In this document: piece after piece, positions 23,109-34,420 of the stretch
Layout of the letters: the number at the start of each line of letters is the position of its first letter
How positions within the stretch are numbered: the stretch's first letter is position 1
From: Diatrype stigma
Taxonomy: Eukaryota; Ascomycota; Sordariomycetes; Xylariales; Diatrypaceae
Assembly: GCA_022225965.2 (NCBI GenBank)
Contig: JAKJXP020000072.1
Span: 1 to 64,000, forward strand
Reading direction: 5' to 3'
Length of the DNA: 64,000 bases
Translations under genes and position numbers: made by a program
Notes under the pieces: model-generated
The model's input: only the letters and a program-made list of their open reading frames with translations
Told to the model about the DNA's origin: nothing
Database searches by the model: none

Positions 23109-24981
23109 ATGTCTCGAGCTCCGTCGTTGTCGTCGGGTAGGAACCTGACATTGCCTGAAGAGCTCGAGAGACTTGAGCAATCGATTACTTTAACACTGCA
23201 GGGTAAGTGCCCAATTAGCAGTTTCGATATCTTATCGCTCACTAACTCGTTCGATGCTTCAAGAGATCGACCATAACTTCAGCAAAGCACACCGCATTGT
23301 TACTGGCAGTATTCTGCCTCTCGTAGAGCAGTATGGCGAGAACTCCAAGTCCGTCTGGGAGGCTTCTAAGGTCCGTCCATTCCTTCATATCCGCAAGCGC
23401 TGGACTGGTCTTCCTTCATCCCTCCGCAGAGCTGACAAGACGATCTAACAACTATGTACAGTTCTGGAAGCAATTCTTCGAGGCTTCCGCCAACGTATCC
23501 CTCTCCGGCTATGAGGAATTAGCAGAGGAGAATGACGAGTCGACCGCCGCCGAGACCACCCTCGAGGATGAAGCGACGTCAGAGTACAGCGCCGCCGTCC
23601 AGGACGATAACGACGCCGGCGACGACACGACGGTCGAGCAGCCCGGATACCACGAACCGCAGCAGCAGCAGCAGCAACAGAGGCAGCGGCGCGACGTCGA
23701 AGAGTCCCTCCTCGACGACGTCGAGATGTCGGGCAGCACGCCGCGCCCGCCGGCGGGCAAGTCGCTCAAGGCGCAGAAGCTATTCGCCGATTTCGACTCG
23801 CCGTACGAGAAGCTCCGGCGCGAGATGCAGAGCGGCGGCGGCGGCAAAGGAGGCGGCGGCGGCAACGAGAACATCACCGTTAAGACCGAGGATGACGGCG
23901 AGGAGCAACAGCAGCAACCCCTTGGCGACAACGTCGACGACGACGACGACGAAACAATGGAGATGGAGCTCCCCGCCCACGCGACGGGCAAGGCGACCAC
24001 GCGGCTGCCCGACATGTCGATGACGGGGCGGTCGTCGTCGCTGCTGCTCGACGAGCCGACCATGACGCTGCAGGGCGGGCGGCAGCTGCAGCAGACCTTC
24101 GAGCAGTCCCGCAGCGGCAACAGCAACAGCACCAAGACGAAGGACCCGCTCCTCCACCGCATGCTCCACAAGAACTACCGCCTGCAGGCGACGCCGCACA
24201 AGGGGGCCCCGCTCCTCGCGCCGCCGGCGAACGCCGCGTGGGCCTTGTCCCCCGACAAGGGCAAGGGCAAGACCCAGGACGAGGACCGGACGCGCCGCGC
24301 GCTGTGGGCCGACAGCCCGACCAGCTCGCCCGAGATGGCGGTCCCGAAGCTGCGGAGCGACCTGTACATGTCGCCGGCGAAGGCGAAGGGGGCCCGTCGG
24401 GGCGCCGCGGCTAATAAAGCTGCCGGGCACCACTATAACGAGCCGCCGCGGACGCCCGGGGTCAGCGTGCAGACGCCGGGCACGGCGCGGAAGACGCGGG
24501 ACGTGTTCGCCGAGGAGCGGGAGAGGGAGGCGGAGAAGGCTGCTAAGGGGAAGGGGAAGGCCGGTGGCGGCAAAGGGAGTCCGGATGAGATCAAGTGGGA
24601 TAGCGATAGCGACGACGACACGGAGGGCGGTGGCGGCGGTCTGTTCGGCGGCATGAGCCCGCCTAAGACGATCCAGTTCGCGCTGCCGCCCAGTAAGCTG
24701 ATGCGGACGCCTGGTATGTGTTTCACATCGCATGACTTTGTCTCTCCCCTGCCATCCGACCCCCTTTCTTTATATAAAATTCTTCATATCATCTGTGAAT
24801 TTGATGTAAGTGCAGATATGTGATGAGTTACTGACATGCGGGGATGATTGTAGCGCGAGAGGCGAGCAAGCGCATTGTCGAGGACATCCTCCTGACTGCC
24901 GGTGCGGCACCGGAGGAGTCTTCCGAGTACAGCCCCACGATGGTTAAGATGAACCAAGATATCCTAGACGACACTTTTTAG
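23109..24981 (+). CDS. ask1: DASH complex subunit Ask1
   Basis: Predicted exons are 23109-23202, 23264-23370, 23462-24713 and 24854-24981, giving 526 aa. The N-terminal Ask1 domain is intact across the first three exons: RNLTLPEELERLEQSITLTL, EIDHNFSKAHRIVTGSILPL, EQYGENSKSVWEASKFWKQF and FEASANVSLSGYEELA. The C-terminal conserved piece, TPAREASKRIVEDILLTAGA, is recovered only when the last intron (24714-24853) is removed, which supports the model. Ask1 is part of the DASH/Dam1 ring that couples kinetochores to spindle microtubules and is a target of mitotic kinases. The middle is disordered, with Gln runs, Asp/Glu tracts and many SP/TP sites (LSPDKGK, ADSPTSSPE, LYMSPAKA, EPPRTPG, QTPGT) that fit CDK phosphorylation. 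Confidence 0.94.
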
Positions 24982-25911
24982 CTACGGTGCTTGATAGGGG
25001 GGGCGGGACTTTGTGTCTTGTAAACATACGTTGCCATTGTCGCAGAGCCTGTTTGTTCGGAGTACATAGGGGAAACTGGCGAGCTGGTATCCCTCATGAT
25101 GATATACGGTCTTGGGACGAGGTATGAAAACGCTTAATACATTGATCGCTACGTACTAGACTAACTTGAGTACACAGACGGTCCGTCGGACTAGGTATAG
25201 ATGGAGAGATGATGGCGGATACCAAAAGGAATAAAGATACCCCTGTTTTTCTCGACCTTTCGAGTCACGAGCTCGTACGAAGCGCATTGAAACAATGATT
25301 GATGAAATAGGAACAATGCTTGTTCTTTTGGACTGCTGAAGCTACTTTTCTAACTACATGATTGACTGGATCATATATCCATTCATTCACTTTCTCACCA
25401 AAATCAACTTCGTCCCACCCCCTTTTTTAGGTCCCTCGCCAAATTAATGAAAAAAAAAGGAGGAGGAAAAGAGAACGCGCCGGTTCCTTATAGTGTCTAA
25501 CAATGACATACGCTCGTCCTGGCCTCCTGAGAAGCTGGTGGTAGTATTCGTATTATGGTTGCCATGCCCGGGCCCCTGGGCGCAAGAGGCCCTGGCTCAT
25601 CGATTCGAAGCCATGGTCACGTCACGGTGTTGGTGCCAAATCGAGCACAAGTCATCCCTCCCTGCCATTCATCCGTCTGGCCTCATCCTCCTTCGGAAAG
25701 AAAAGGGGGGAAAGGTTGGCGCGGACGAGCGAGTGAGCGAGCGAGCGAGCGAATGCCGTGTTATTATTTCGCATTAGGTACGTCGTCTGCATTCCATGCA
25801 TTCGAAGAAGAACGGTGCAGTATTCAGCATCATTACATGATCTCCGCCCAGCCCGCTTCATGTGGGAGCGAGCGAAGGGGGTAGACTAGAAAAGGACAGC
25901 CTAGTTAGGTG
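24982..25911. other. Convergent intergenic region after ask1
   Basis: 3' flank of ask1 and of the small minus-strand gene. It has a simple GAGC repeat at about 25724-25752 that keeps frames open by composition. The ORFs here overlap in several frames and have no domain. Confidence 0.55.
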
Positions 25912-26166
25912 CTAGGTATGATTGGTCATCTGGCCGCGGTAGGCCTGCCTCATGAGCTGGCTGGTGATATCGGAGGACTTGCTGCTGTCCTTGTTCTTGT
26001 CGTCCTTCTTGTTCTTCTTGTCTTTGTTGCTGCTGTTCTTCAGGAGGGCTGTCGAGCTGCTGGCTGAGTATGTCGAAGCAGCGTCGCTGTTGTCCTTGCC
26101 ACTACCGCCGCCGCCGCCGCCGGTATGGGACGTTGTCGGGTGCGAGTTTCCTGAGGAGCTGCTCAT
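25912..26166 (-). CDS. Small Ser/Lys-rich hypothetical protein (84 aa)
   Basis: An 84-aa frame with ATG at 26166 and stop TAG at 25912-25914. The first part is Ser/Thr/Gly-rich with a six-Gly run, then comes a Lys/Asp block (KDKKNKKDDKNKD), and the end (ITSQLMRQAYRGQMTNHT) looks like a short amphipathic segment rather than random sequence. No family is recognised. Support is the codon-like composition, a clean start in a sensible context and an ordered C-terminal segment. Upstream in-frame Met codons extend the frame to 26259 but add only Pro/His-rich sequence. It could be noncoding. Confidence 0.45.
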   Translation of the reverse strand: MSSSSGNSHPTTSHTGGGGGGSGKDNSDAASTYSASSSTALLKNSSNKDKKNKKDDKNKDSSKSSDITSQLMRQAYRGQMTNHT

Positions 26167-28352
26167 CGTGGATGTGTGAATGTGGATGAATGGATGGATA
26201 GGGAGTGGTGGTTGAGGGCAGGCGGGCATGTGATTCGGATCAGAGGGTTGGTTGGTCAATTGAGCTGGACTTGTGTACCTTCCTGCTGCCGCGCTCGATA
26301 TAAATACAGATGAACGCGATAAGTTACATGGATGCCTGGCGGGTTGATACTACGTATGTACGTACGTACGTCTTGAGTTTGTGTTGGATGCCTGATGTCC
26401 TAATTCAACTCCGGCTCTAGCAGCGGGATCCGGTGCCCCCTTTTTATGTCTCTAAATATGCCCGGCTACAAGGCTAGTCATTGCGATCTCAAGTGACACA
26501 AGCCAAGATGCGAAGCTATTGCTCACCGAACCCCCCGCCCCCAAGTACTCCGTCCTGTCTTTCTTACCCCCGTCCAATTCCGCATTGGGGGATAGGGCTT
26601 CTGGCGACAACGACAGAGATGGTGGTGAGAACGTGAGTTACCTTACGAGCCAGTCACCTGGCATTGACGTAACATACTCATATCAATCAATTGGTGAGTC
26701 TACCTGACTCCCCGGCGAAGCCAATCGTGAGTCAACTGTCAGTGCATGAGACTTTTTGTCACGCAATTGGATAGCGAATCCAGTTGCATGCATAGGCGAG
26801 TATCTGTCTACGTAAGGCGGTAAATGATGTTAGTCGACGATCGAACTGGACGCTAGGCCCCACGTATTATTCGTTGCCGTTGCATGCAGTCGATGTAGGA
26901 CAGATCCTAGTGCTGACGAGTTCCAGAGTGTGTAACTCGATGCCTAGCTCGTCAGGCCGTAGGCAGCGGGATTACGACGCTGGGGAACGGTAACTACCGT
27001 AGAGCACGGCGTCGGCGGGGGGCGGGGGGCGGCGGAGGTTCCGTGGTTGTGGGCAAGATTTGGCGACCTACGTACCAGTATCAACCTATTATAGTCGCCC
27101 GCGCCCCGTGTCCGGCTTTGATGACTCCTCGTCTGACAATATCTACCCTGTCTTACCTTGGAAAGTGGCTTGACAGGGCTGGATGAATGCATGAGTCATC
27201 AGTTCAACTCATGCAAGGAATTTACCATGACCAGCCTTGTTCTGTGAATTCGAAGCTGATAACAATCATGTATGCTGAAAAGAGAAACGGAAAGACGTCC
27301 AGGAATGTAGACGAGAAGCGCCTCTAGCCCGGCGTCAATCTGGTTTGGATGGCCGCTCAAGCTAACAACATATGCTTGTCTGCTATAGGGCAGTATAAAC
27401 GAGTAGAAGATAGCCCTCTGTTCCATGGTAGTAGTGACTATCCAAAGGTCGGACTTCTACCCGCCTAGAGCAAATAATATCAGGTGAAGAACCTAAGAGA
27501 CTTGCCGTAGTCGTATGCCAAGAGACGTAGCTAGCGAGGTTCCTAACTCAAAGCAGCGAGAGGCTGCCATCCGAATGACGACGTGCGGCGACGAGTTGCC
27601 CTCTCCAATATATAGTTCGCATTACATATTGTCGCTTAAATCTACTAGCGGTAGATGGTAGATCAAGGCTCCAGAACCACTACGTAGTAGATCAGGCTGG
27701 CCAGGGGACCCCGCGCTGAGGTTACGAATCCAGTCCGGGATTATATGCTGTACTTCATAGGAATTAACCCGGCATGTTTAAATCGAAAAGAGCTTGGCAT
27801 CCTAGACTACGACTATAGGGGGTCTAGAGGAGGACCACGACATCTAGTCTACAGGGATCATCTAGTAGTAACTATATCCACGCTGCTCTGTCATGGTCGA
27901 GAGTCTCCCCATACTTCGCAGCCCCTTTCTTGCATGCGCAACATGAGATGATCGTGGTGGGCTTGATGCCCTTTACATCTCCCAATCTTTGAACTTCTAC
28001 ATACATCTCTATGTATTAGATGTATAAGTAGATATATGACAAAGTCACGAGGAAAATGTTCCATCCCACATACTTTCGGTTACTTGAGTCATTCATTTCA
28101 GACGGTAGTCAAGTGATAAACTAATAAATAATAATAGCAACCTTCAGATACCTCTACCAACGCCAGTAGCTCCTTGAGATAGCATAGGGCGAGCTAGATT
28201 ATATAGCTCACTATGCATCTTACAGTCTTTCTACATCGTAGCAACCACATACTGCTTACAAGTACAAAATACAACGCTACAAAACTCCAATCCAAAGGTA
28301 ACCATTCAAAACAGCCCATACGCGTCAGTCAAAAGGAGAAAAGAGCCATCCC
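26167..28352. other. 2.2-kb spacer without a supported gene
   Basis: AT-rich and mixed-composition DNA carrying the promoter of the small 84-aa gene at its left and the 3' flank of the NAD(P)-binding gene at its right. A CGTACGTACGTACGT-like palindromic run lies near 26352-26371. Open frames are under 85 codons and show no domain. Confidence 0.55.
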
Positions 28353-29153
28353 TCAGTAAGTGACGGTCACGTTCTTGTTCCGGTACTTTGCCATCCCCTC
28401 CCCCTCGTCCAGGACGAGGTTCCGCGCGATCCACTTGCCCACGTCCTCCCGCGAGATGCGGTACCCGACAGCCTTGGACTCCAGGACCCCGAGCCCGGGG
28501 TCCTCAACGCCCACGCGGATCAGCGTGTCCGTGTCGGTGCCATCCGGGTCGCCGCCGCCGCTGCCGCCGCCGTCGAAGAGGAGGCTCGGCCGCACGATAG
28601 TGAAGGCCTCGCCGCTCGCCGCCAGCCCGTCCTCCATCAGGCGCTTGTCCGCGTGCGGCGCCCTGAGCCCGACATGGTACAGGGGCACCATGGGCAGCGG
28701 CACGTCGCGCCCGAACCGCGATATCCCCGTCGAGCTGCAGGCCACGATGTGCGGCGCGCGCGTGCCGCCCGAGGAGGAGGCGTCCCGTTTTCGGAGGTCG
28801 GCGACGGCCTCGAGGACGGCGGCCATGCCGGCCTCGCAGACGTGCGGGTCCTCCAGCTGCATCATCTTGGTGGGCCGGCTGCCTACGGTGAAGACGACCT
28901 GGTCGACGAGCCGGCTGCTGTCGCCGTCGCTGTCGCCCGTGGTGAGGAGGCAGCGGGCCACGGCCCCCGCGTCGCGCACGTTGCCCTGCAGCACGGTGAG
29001 GTTGGGCGTCGTTTCGGGAGGTAGGACGGCGGTTAGCCGCGACGGGTTGCGGCAGAGCGCGATACAGTGGTGGCCGGCGGCGAGGGAGTGCTTGAGGGCC
29101 GCGAGACCCACGCCTCCGCTTGCGCCGAAGAACGCTATCGTCTTTGGGGCCAT
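28353..29153 (-). CDS. NAD(P)-binding Rossmann-fold protein (NmrA/SDR-like)
   Basis: A single exon of 266 aa. The start MAPKTIAFFGASGGVGLAAL places a classical nucleotide-binding GxSGGxG motif at residues 10-16, directly after the first beta strand. The frame extends upstream to 29222, but the Met at 29153 gives the normal Rossmann N-terminus. Later features are LVDQVVFTVGSRP, HIVACSSTGISRFG and FTIVRPSLLFDGG, which fit the atypical SDR/NAD(P)H-binding (NmrA-like) group: a substrate-modifying reductase/epimerase-like protein or a redox-sensing regulator. There is no clear YxxxK catalytic pair of classical SDRs. It is divergent from a Zn2Cys6 regulator 992 bp away, a common arrangement for a regulator and its target, but this is inference. 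Confidence 0.86.
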   Translation of the reverse strand: MAPKTIAFFGASGGVGLAALKHSLAAGHHCIALCRNPSRLTAVLPPETTPNLTVLQGNVRDAGAVARCLLTTGDSDGDSSRLVDQVVFTVGSRPTKMMQLEDPHVCEAGMAAVLEAVADLRKRDASSSGGTRAPHIVACSSTGISRFGRDVPLPMVPLYHVGLRAPHADKRLMEDGLAASGEAFTIVRPSLLFDGGGSGGGDPDGTDTDTLIRVGVEDPGLGVLESKAVGYRISREDVGKWIARNLVLDEGEGMAKYRNKNVTVTY

Positions 29154-30145
29154 GGCTACCCAGTGTGTAATGTAGTGTGAATTTGTGGTGGTCCTGGTGA
29201 CAACAAGGAGAGAACTTGGCACCGTGTTGCTTAATCGGCGACGTAGTCAAAAAGCAGAATATGCTTGGTTGTTGTTATGATCTCGATGTTATTCGACTCT
29301 GATGACTTCTCCCCCCTTTTTCCATATTCACGCTGGTGTCACCAAGGACTTATATATCTGTGTATAATAGACATTCCGGCAAATAAATCCAATTTTCTCC
29401 ATCGCGCGGGACAGGGAACAATGGCGATTCGTACAATACATGCGTAGCTGGTGGTAGGAAAGCGCTGACAGGATCACTTAGCTCCCGTCAGCCACCACGA
29501 GATGATGCCGACTTGGTTCAGAGCTCACGGCAGCTTAGTTTTCGCTGGTTTCTCGCTGCCGCTAACATAGCACGAGACAAAGAGTAGGCTTGCCCACTCG
29601 GAGCGCAATTCTCCCGGTCCCAACCAAGGTCGTCGTGGCGTTCAGCCGTTATACGGGCTGTCAGCCACTAGCCAAGTTAGTTGGCCCCTATTCCTATTCA
29701 GCAGCATTCGTGCTACGAACGCCGATGAATACCCCATGATCAGGTTGCCTAGATTAATACCTGTTGTCTGCCTTAAAAGTACTCTGCATTGAATAGTAAT
29801 AGGCAATCAACCTGGCTACCTACCGTGAATCAAGATAATTTTGGATAGCCTAGAAATCAAAGATCAGCCAACAAGGACTGACTGAAACCATGTCAGCTCT
29901 GGCCGGCTTAGCTGCTTTTAGTTAAGTAGGAGGTATGATTCATTAGGTTATACCATACGGAGTAATATCTCAGCTGCGGCTGACATTTCCAGGCCTACCT
30001 AGTCCACCCAAACTAATAAGTTCGGCCGCTCCCGCCTCGCTTCGGTGTCGAGTCGGTCTCGGTTCTCCGCCTCCGAGAAAAACGCGAAAACGTTCCGGTC
30101 GGGTTGACCGTTTGACTATAGCAGCCACCACCACCACCTGCAGTC
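29154..30145. promoter_or_regulatory. Divergent promoter region (oxidoreductase / Zn2Cys6 factor)
   Basis: A 992-bp spacer between two divergent ATGs. It contains both promoters. No CGG-N-CCG palindrome could be assigned with confidence by eye. No ORF is supported. Confidence 0.6.
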
Positions 30146-32180
30146 ATGTCTGCCACCGCACCAAGGCCGCGCAGCTGCGTCACCTGCCGCGCGCGCAAGG
30201 TGCGGTGCGACAAGGCGTCGCCGTGCGCGAACTGCCGCCGGGCGGGCGTCGACTGCGTGATCCCGCCGCCGGACAACAGGCCCCCGCGATGGGCTCGCCG
30301 GCTCGAGCGTGTTGCTCATAGCGCGCGGGCGGCCGAGACAGCCGGAAACATGGAAACAGCACCACCGAATACTACTACTACTACTACGACCAATGCTGAT
30401 CTCGCAGCAGGCGGCGGCGTAGCTCAGGCTATGGAGAGGCTACGGAGCCTCGAGAGTCTTGTGAAGGAGCTTAGCGGCCAGCTGGAGCAGGCGCGCGCTA
30501 TCGCCGCGGCTACGGCTACGGCTACGGCAGCGGCGGTAGCAGCAGCAACTAGCGTGAGTGGCGGCGCGGGATCGCCGCCGTCCGAGATGAACGTCACGGG
30601 GAGCGCGACTCGTTCTGGGGATTGTGGTGATGATGATGACGATGGTGATGGTCCGTACCATGTAGACGCATCGCCGGCTGCGAACATGTCGAATGTTCAG
30701 AGGCAGTTCGGAAGACTAGTCCTAGGGGATGCTAGTCGGACTCACTACGTAAGCGGCGGCTTCTGGTCACGCGTCAATGACGAGGTAAGGCAACAAATAA
30801 GGTGGTCACATCTTCTTTTATATTCAGGGGCACACTTGGATCTTCAAGGGTGATTTACTGATGGTGCGCGGGGAGGACTGTAGCTTGAGGGCCTGAAGAT
30901 GGATGCGGAAGGCCTAGCAGGCGGCGATGAGTATGATAGCTCGGAAGACGAAGACGAAGACGAAGACACTCCCGGGAAGACCCCATCGACAGCCCATGAG
31001 CTCGACCGGACGCCTGCGGAGCGCTATGCGTTCTTGTTCGGACATGGCCTGGGCACCCCGGCGCCTGATATCCGCGCATTTCACCCCTTACCCTCCCAAA
31101 TCCCCTTTTTGCTGGATGTGTTTTCGGAGAACGTCAACATCGTAGCCCAAGTGGTCCATATGCCCACCGTCAGGAAGATGATGCGGGACTTGCGCAGTGG
31201 TGACCAGTCCGCCCTCACACCGGCTAACGAGGCTTTGATGTTTGCCATCTACTATGCTGCCATAACCTCTATGGAGGAAGATGACGTAGGAAACCCACCC
31301 CCTTTCCCCCTTTTGGAGAATATAAATAAGTCAAGTCCCCCCATGTTAACACTCTTTCCCCCCTCTTTCCCTCTTTTCTGTACACAGATCGAGACCAACT
31401 TCGGCCCCTCCGGGCCCTCGCTCCACCTCCAGTACCGGCTCGGGCTGGAGCACGCGCTAGCGCGAGCGGACTTCCTCAGCGCGGCGCCGGACCTGGCGCT
31501 CGTGCAGGCGCTCGCCGCCTTCCTGCTGCTGGCGCGCCGGCGCGCCGGCAGCGCGCGGTTCGTGTGGATGCTGACGGGCCTGCTGGTGCGCATGGCGCAG
31601 GCGCTGGGCCTGCACCGCGACGGCGCGCGCTTCGCGGCCCTGCTGGCGCCCTTCGAGGTCGAGCTGCGCCGCCGCGTCTGGTGGGTCGTCTGCATGCTCG
31701 ACGTGCGGTCCGCCGAGGACCAGGGCGCCGACTTCGCCATCGCCCACGGCAGCTTCGACACCCGACTGCCCCTCAACATCGACGACGCCGACATATGGCC
31801 CGAGATGAAGAAGGCCGGCGATGCCGCCCCAGCTCCCGTCGAGCGCGAGGGCCTGACCGATATGACCCTCGCGCTCCTGTCGTGCGGCATGGTCGACGTG
31901 ACGCAGCAGATGATGGCCCTAAGCGCCCGGGGGGCCAACGGCACGCCGGCGCGCCGCCTTATTCGGGACCAGAGCCGCCTGCTGGGTGCGGTGTTTGACC
32001 GGCTGGAGCGGCAGTACCTGCGGTACGTAGACGCATCTAAAAGCAGTAGTAACATCGTCTACTGGGTGATCGTCACGGTCACGCGGCTCCACGCGGCGAA
32101 GATGACGCTCATCACATACCTGCCCGTGCTCTTCTCCCCTACGCCGTCGTCGTCGCCAGCACCCACCTCGTCGGTCCACG

Positions 32181-32211
<31 letters not shown>

Positions 32212-33581
32212 CTTCGGCGCGGAGATGGGCGCCAAGCTGTTCGTCGCCGCCCTCGAAGTGGCCGAATACAATCATGCGCTGAACGCGGAGCGGGCGTGCC
32301 GGCACTGGCGCTGGATCTTTCAGACAGTAAGCGACGAGTTCTCCATGATTATTTGTATTCTGTTCTTCCCATCAATTTAAGATGGCCGTAAAGAATGGAT
32401 AATGAATCGATTCATTTGCTAACCTGACCTCTGTCGATGTGCTGTAGTACACACACTGGTACGCCATCGTATACCTCCTGCTAGCAGTATCGCGACGCCC
32501 CTGGTCTCCCGCTTCCGAGCGCGCCTGGGTCGCGCTGCACAGCGTCTGGCTGATCCCGCGCGCGAACGCAGACCACAGCAGCAGCAGCGGAGACGAGAAT
32601 AAGAAGAAGAGTCCACCACCACAGCAGCAACGGATATGGGTGCCTCTCCGCCAGCTCTGGGCCAAGGCCCGGCGCCACCGCGACGCCGAGCTGGCGCGTC
32701 TCCGGGGCGACTCCGGCGCGGCCGCGGCGCGGCTCGAGGCCGAGGACCGCCAAAACACTCTGCAGCCCGCGAGCCCGGCGCCGTTTCCTGGTGTTGGGGA
32801 TGGGGAGAGCGCCGCGGAGTTCTTCCGTGAGCGGTGGCGCCGCCTTGTCGTTGCGCCGACACCGTTATTATCGAGACAGGAGGAGCAGGGAGCTGGGAAC
32901 ACAAATCAGACGGCCACGGCCACGGCTACGACGAGCCTTGCTGCTGCTTATCATGGAACAAATGCCAGAAACATTAGCACTAGCATGTCGCCGCCGCCGC
33001 CGCCGCCTGGCTTCTTCGGCCCCGGCCCTATGCATGGCGGCGGCTCGGGGGGACCTCCGTTCCCATCCCCGCCACCACAGGCGGGCACTAGATCAGCCTA
33101 TAGTAACCACCATCATCAGCGGCAGCAGCAGCCGCAATCGCAACTGCAACCACAGCATCAGCCGCAGTCACAGGCCGGCCAAGCGTCGTCTGCCTGCGGA
33201 GCAGGAACAGGAGGCGAAGGAGGAGAAGGCACCGTGCTCTTCTCATCCACCACAAACACAACCAACACCACCAGCAACAACAACAGCACAAACTGGCCGC
33301 CATGGTCGCTGCATGCGCGCTCCCTAAACCCTAGCTTCGGGGCCTGGTTGTGGGCCGATGCCGAGGCCGACCCCTCTGACCCCTTGAGCTCGAGTGCCGA
33401 CATCTTCAGCAGCCACATGGATGTGGAGGCTGCTGCTACCGCCGCTGCGGACCCCGGTAGTAGTGGTGGTGGTGATAGTTGCGGTGGCATGAACTTCGGT
33501 GGTGATGGCAGCAGCGGCAGCGAGGAGATCGATTGGAGTAGTTGGGTTGAGTCGGCTAGGGGCATGGAGTGGTCGGGCTAG
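30146..33581 (+). CDS. Zn2Cys6 fungal-specific transcription factor
   Basis: Predicted exons are 30146-30784, 30884-31285, 31388-32326 and 32448-33581, giving 1037 aa. The zinc cluster uses Cys11, 14, 21, 27, 30 and 37 (SCVTCRARKVRCDKASPC, then CANCRRAGVDC), the canonical CX2CX6CX5CX2CX6C spacing that binds DNA through CGG half sites. A short coiled-coil-like heptad stretch follows (MERLRSLESLVKELSGQLEQ). The fungal_trans middle domain spans about residues 330-480 (LARADFLSAAPDLALVQALA, VRMAQALGLHRDGARF, LRRRVWWVVCMLDVRSAEDQ). The C-terminal half has THWYAIVYLLLAVSRRPWSP, then a Gln/Asn/Ser/Gly-rich acidic tail likely to activate transcription. Intron 2 is 102 nt with no in-frame stop, so retention would add 34 residues. 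The target genes are unknown. Confidence 0.92.
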
Positions 33582-34420
33582 CATGCCTCCTGTGATAGTA
33601 CTGACTAGTGGTGGTGGCGGTGGCGGTGGTAGGTGGAAGTCTGAGGTAAAATTCGTCAGTCGGTTGGTTTGGGGTTTCGGCAGGCCCCCCCCCCCCCCTC
33701 TTTACTTGATAGACACTTTCTCCCTTCTTCCCAGAGGGAGAGGGCTCTTATGCGATACGAGTCGGTGGGTAGAGCCTCTGGAGGTCCGAAATGATCCTCT
33801 GAATTTTCTCTTTTTCCTCTTCAATGATTCAACTACAACAGTGGTTGAGAGTCCACCTCCCCCTTACCCTCCAGGGTCTTGTAGACTATAACAGCTGTTG
33901 AATTAAGCATATGATAGCAATGCTGGCATCGATTGGATCTTCCAGTGAAGTACGGACTAGTCTGGCTTTATTCTATTACTGTAACGATATAAGATGGTAT
34001 AATGAATGGGATACTAGAGACCTACTGGTCTAATCAATTAGTCGTTAACCATATTCCAGGAGTCTGCAACAATTACTGCATGATAGCATTATTTACTTCT
34101 GTACCGAGTCAAAGACACATCGTAACTCCGAAATCAATTGCCCGGAAACCCCCGTTCCTTCCGCTCTACGAATCCATCAGGCTCATATCAATACGCTCCT
34201 ATAATACCCATTATTATGCAAGTTTGCCTGTGTTCAAAACAAATCCAAGAATGTCCTTCTTTTGTAGCCCTCAAATCGCCTATCCCAGAGTGTATATATA
34301 TGTATATATATGCCTATATATGCCAGCCGCGCAGTAGATGACGTGATTATGTATGTAAGGGTGGGAGATGGGAATATGGCCGGACGGATACAACGTAGAT
34401 GAGTTCTGTGTTGATAGGAT
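33582..34420. other. Convergent intergenic region (3' flanks of the transcription factor and chitin synthase)
   Basis: An 839-bp AT-rich stretch between two converging genes, carrying both 3' UTRs. It includes a C homopolymer (about 33686-33699) and a TATATATG-type tract (about 34291-34322). No coding region is supported. Confidence 0.6.

Noticed and set aside
23780..24733. 317-codon minus-strand frame
   Set aside because: Antisense to the GC-rich third exon of ask1; Arg/Leu/Ala-rich with no domain.
25595..25625. GATTCGAAGCC resembling a tRNA B box
   Set aside because: No matching A box or cloverleaf could be built around it.
28360..29175. 271-codon plus-strand frame
   Set aside because: Antisense to the NAD(P)-binding gene, whose Rossmann motif is clear.
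31252..32055. 267-codon minus-strand frame
   Set aside because: Antisense to the regulatory domain of the Zn2Cys6 factor, open because of high GC at third positions.
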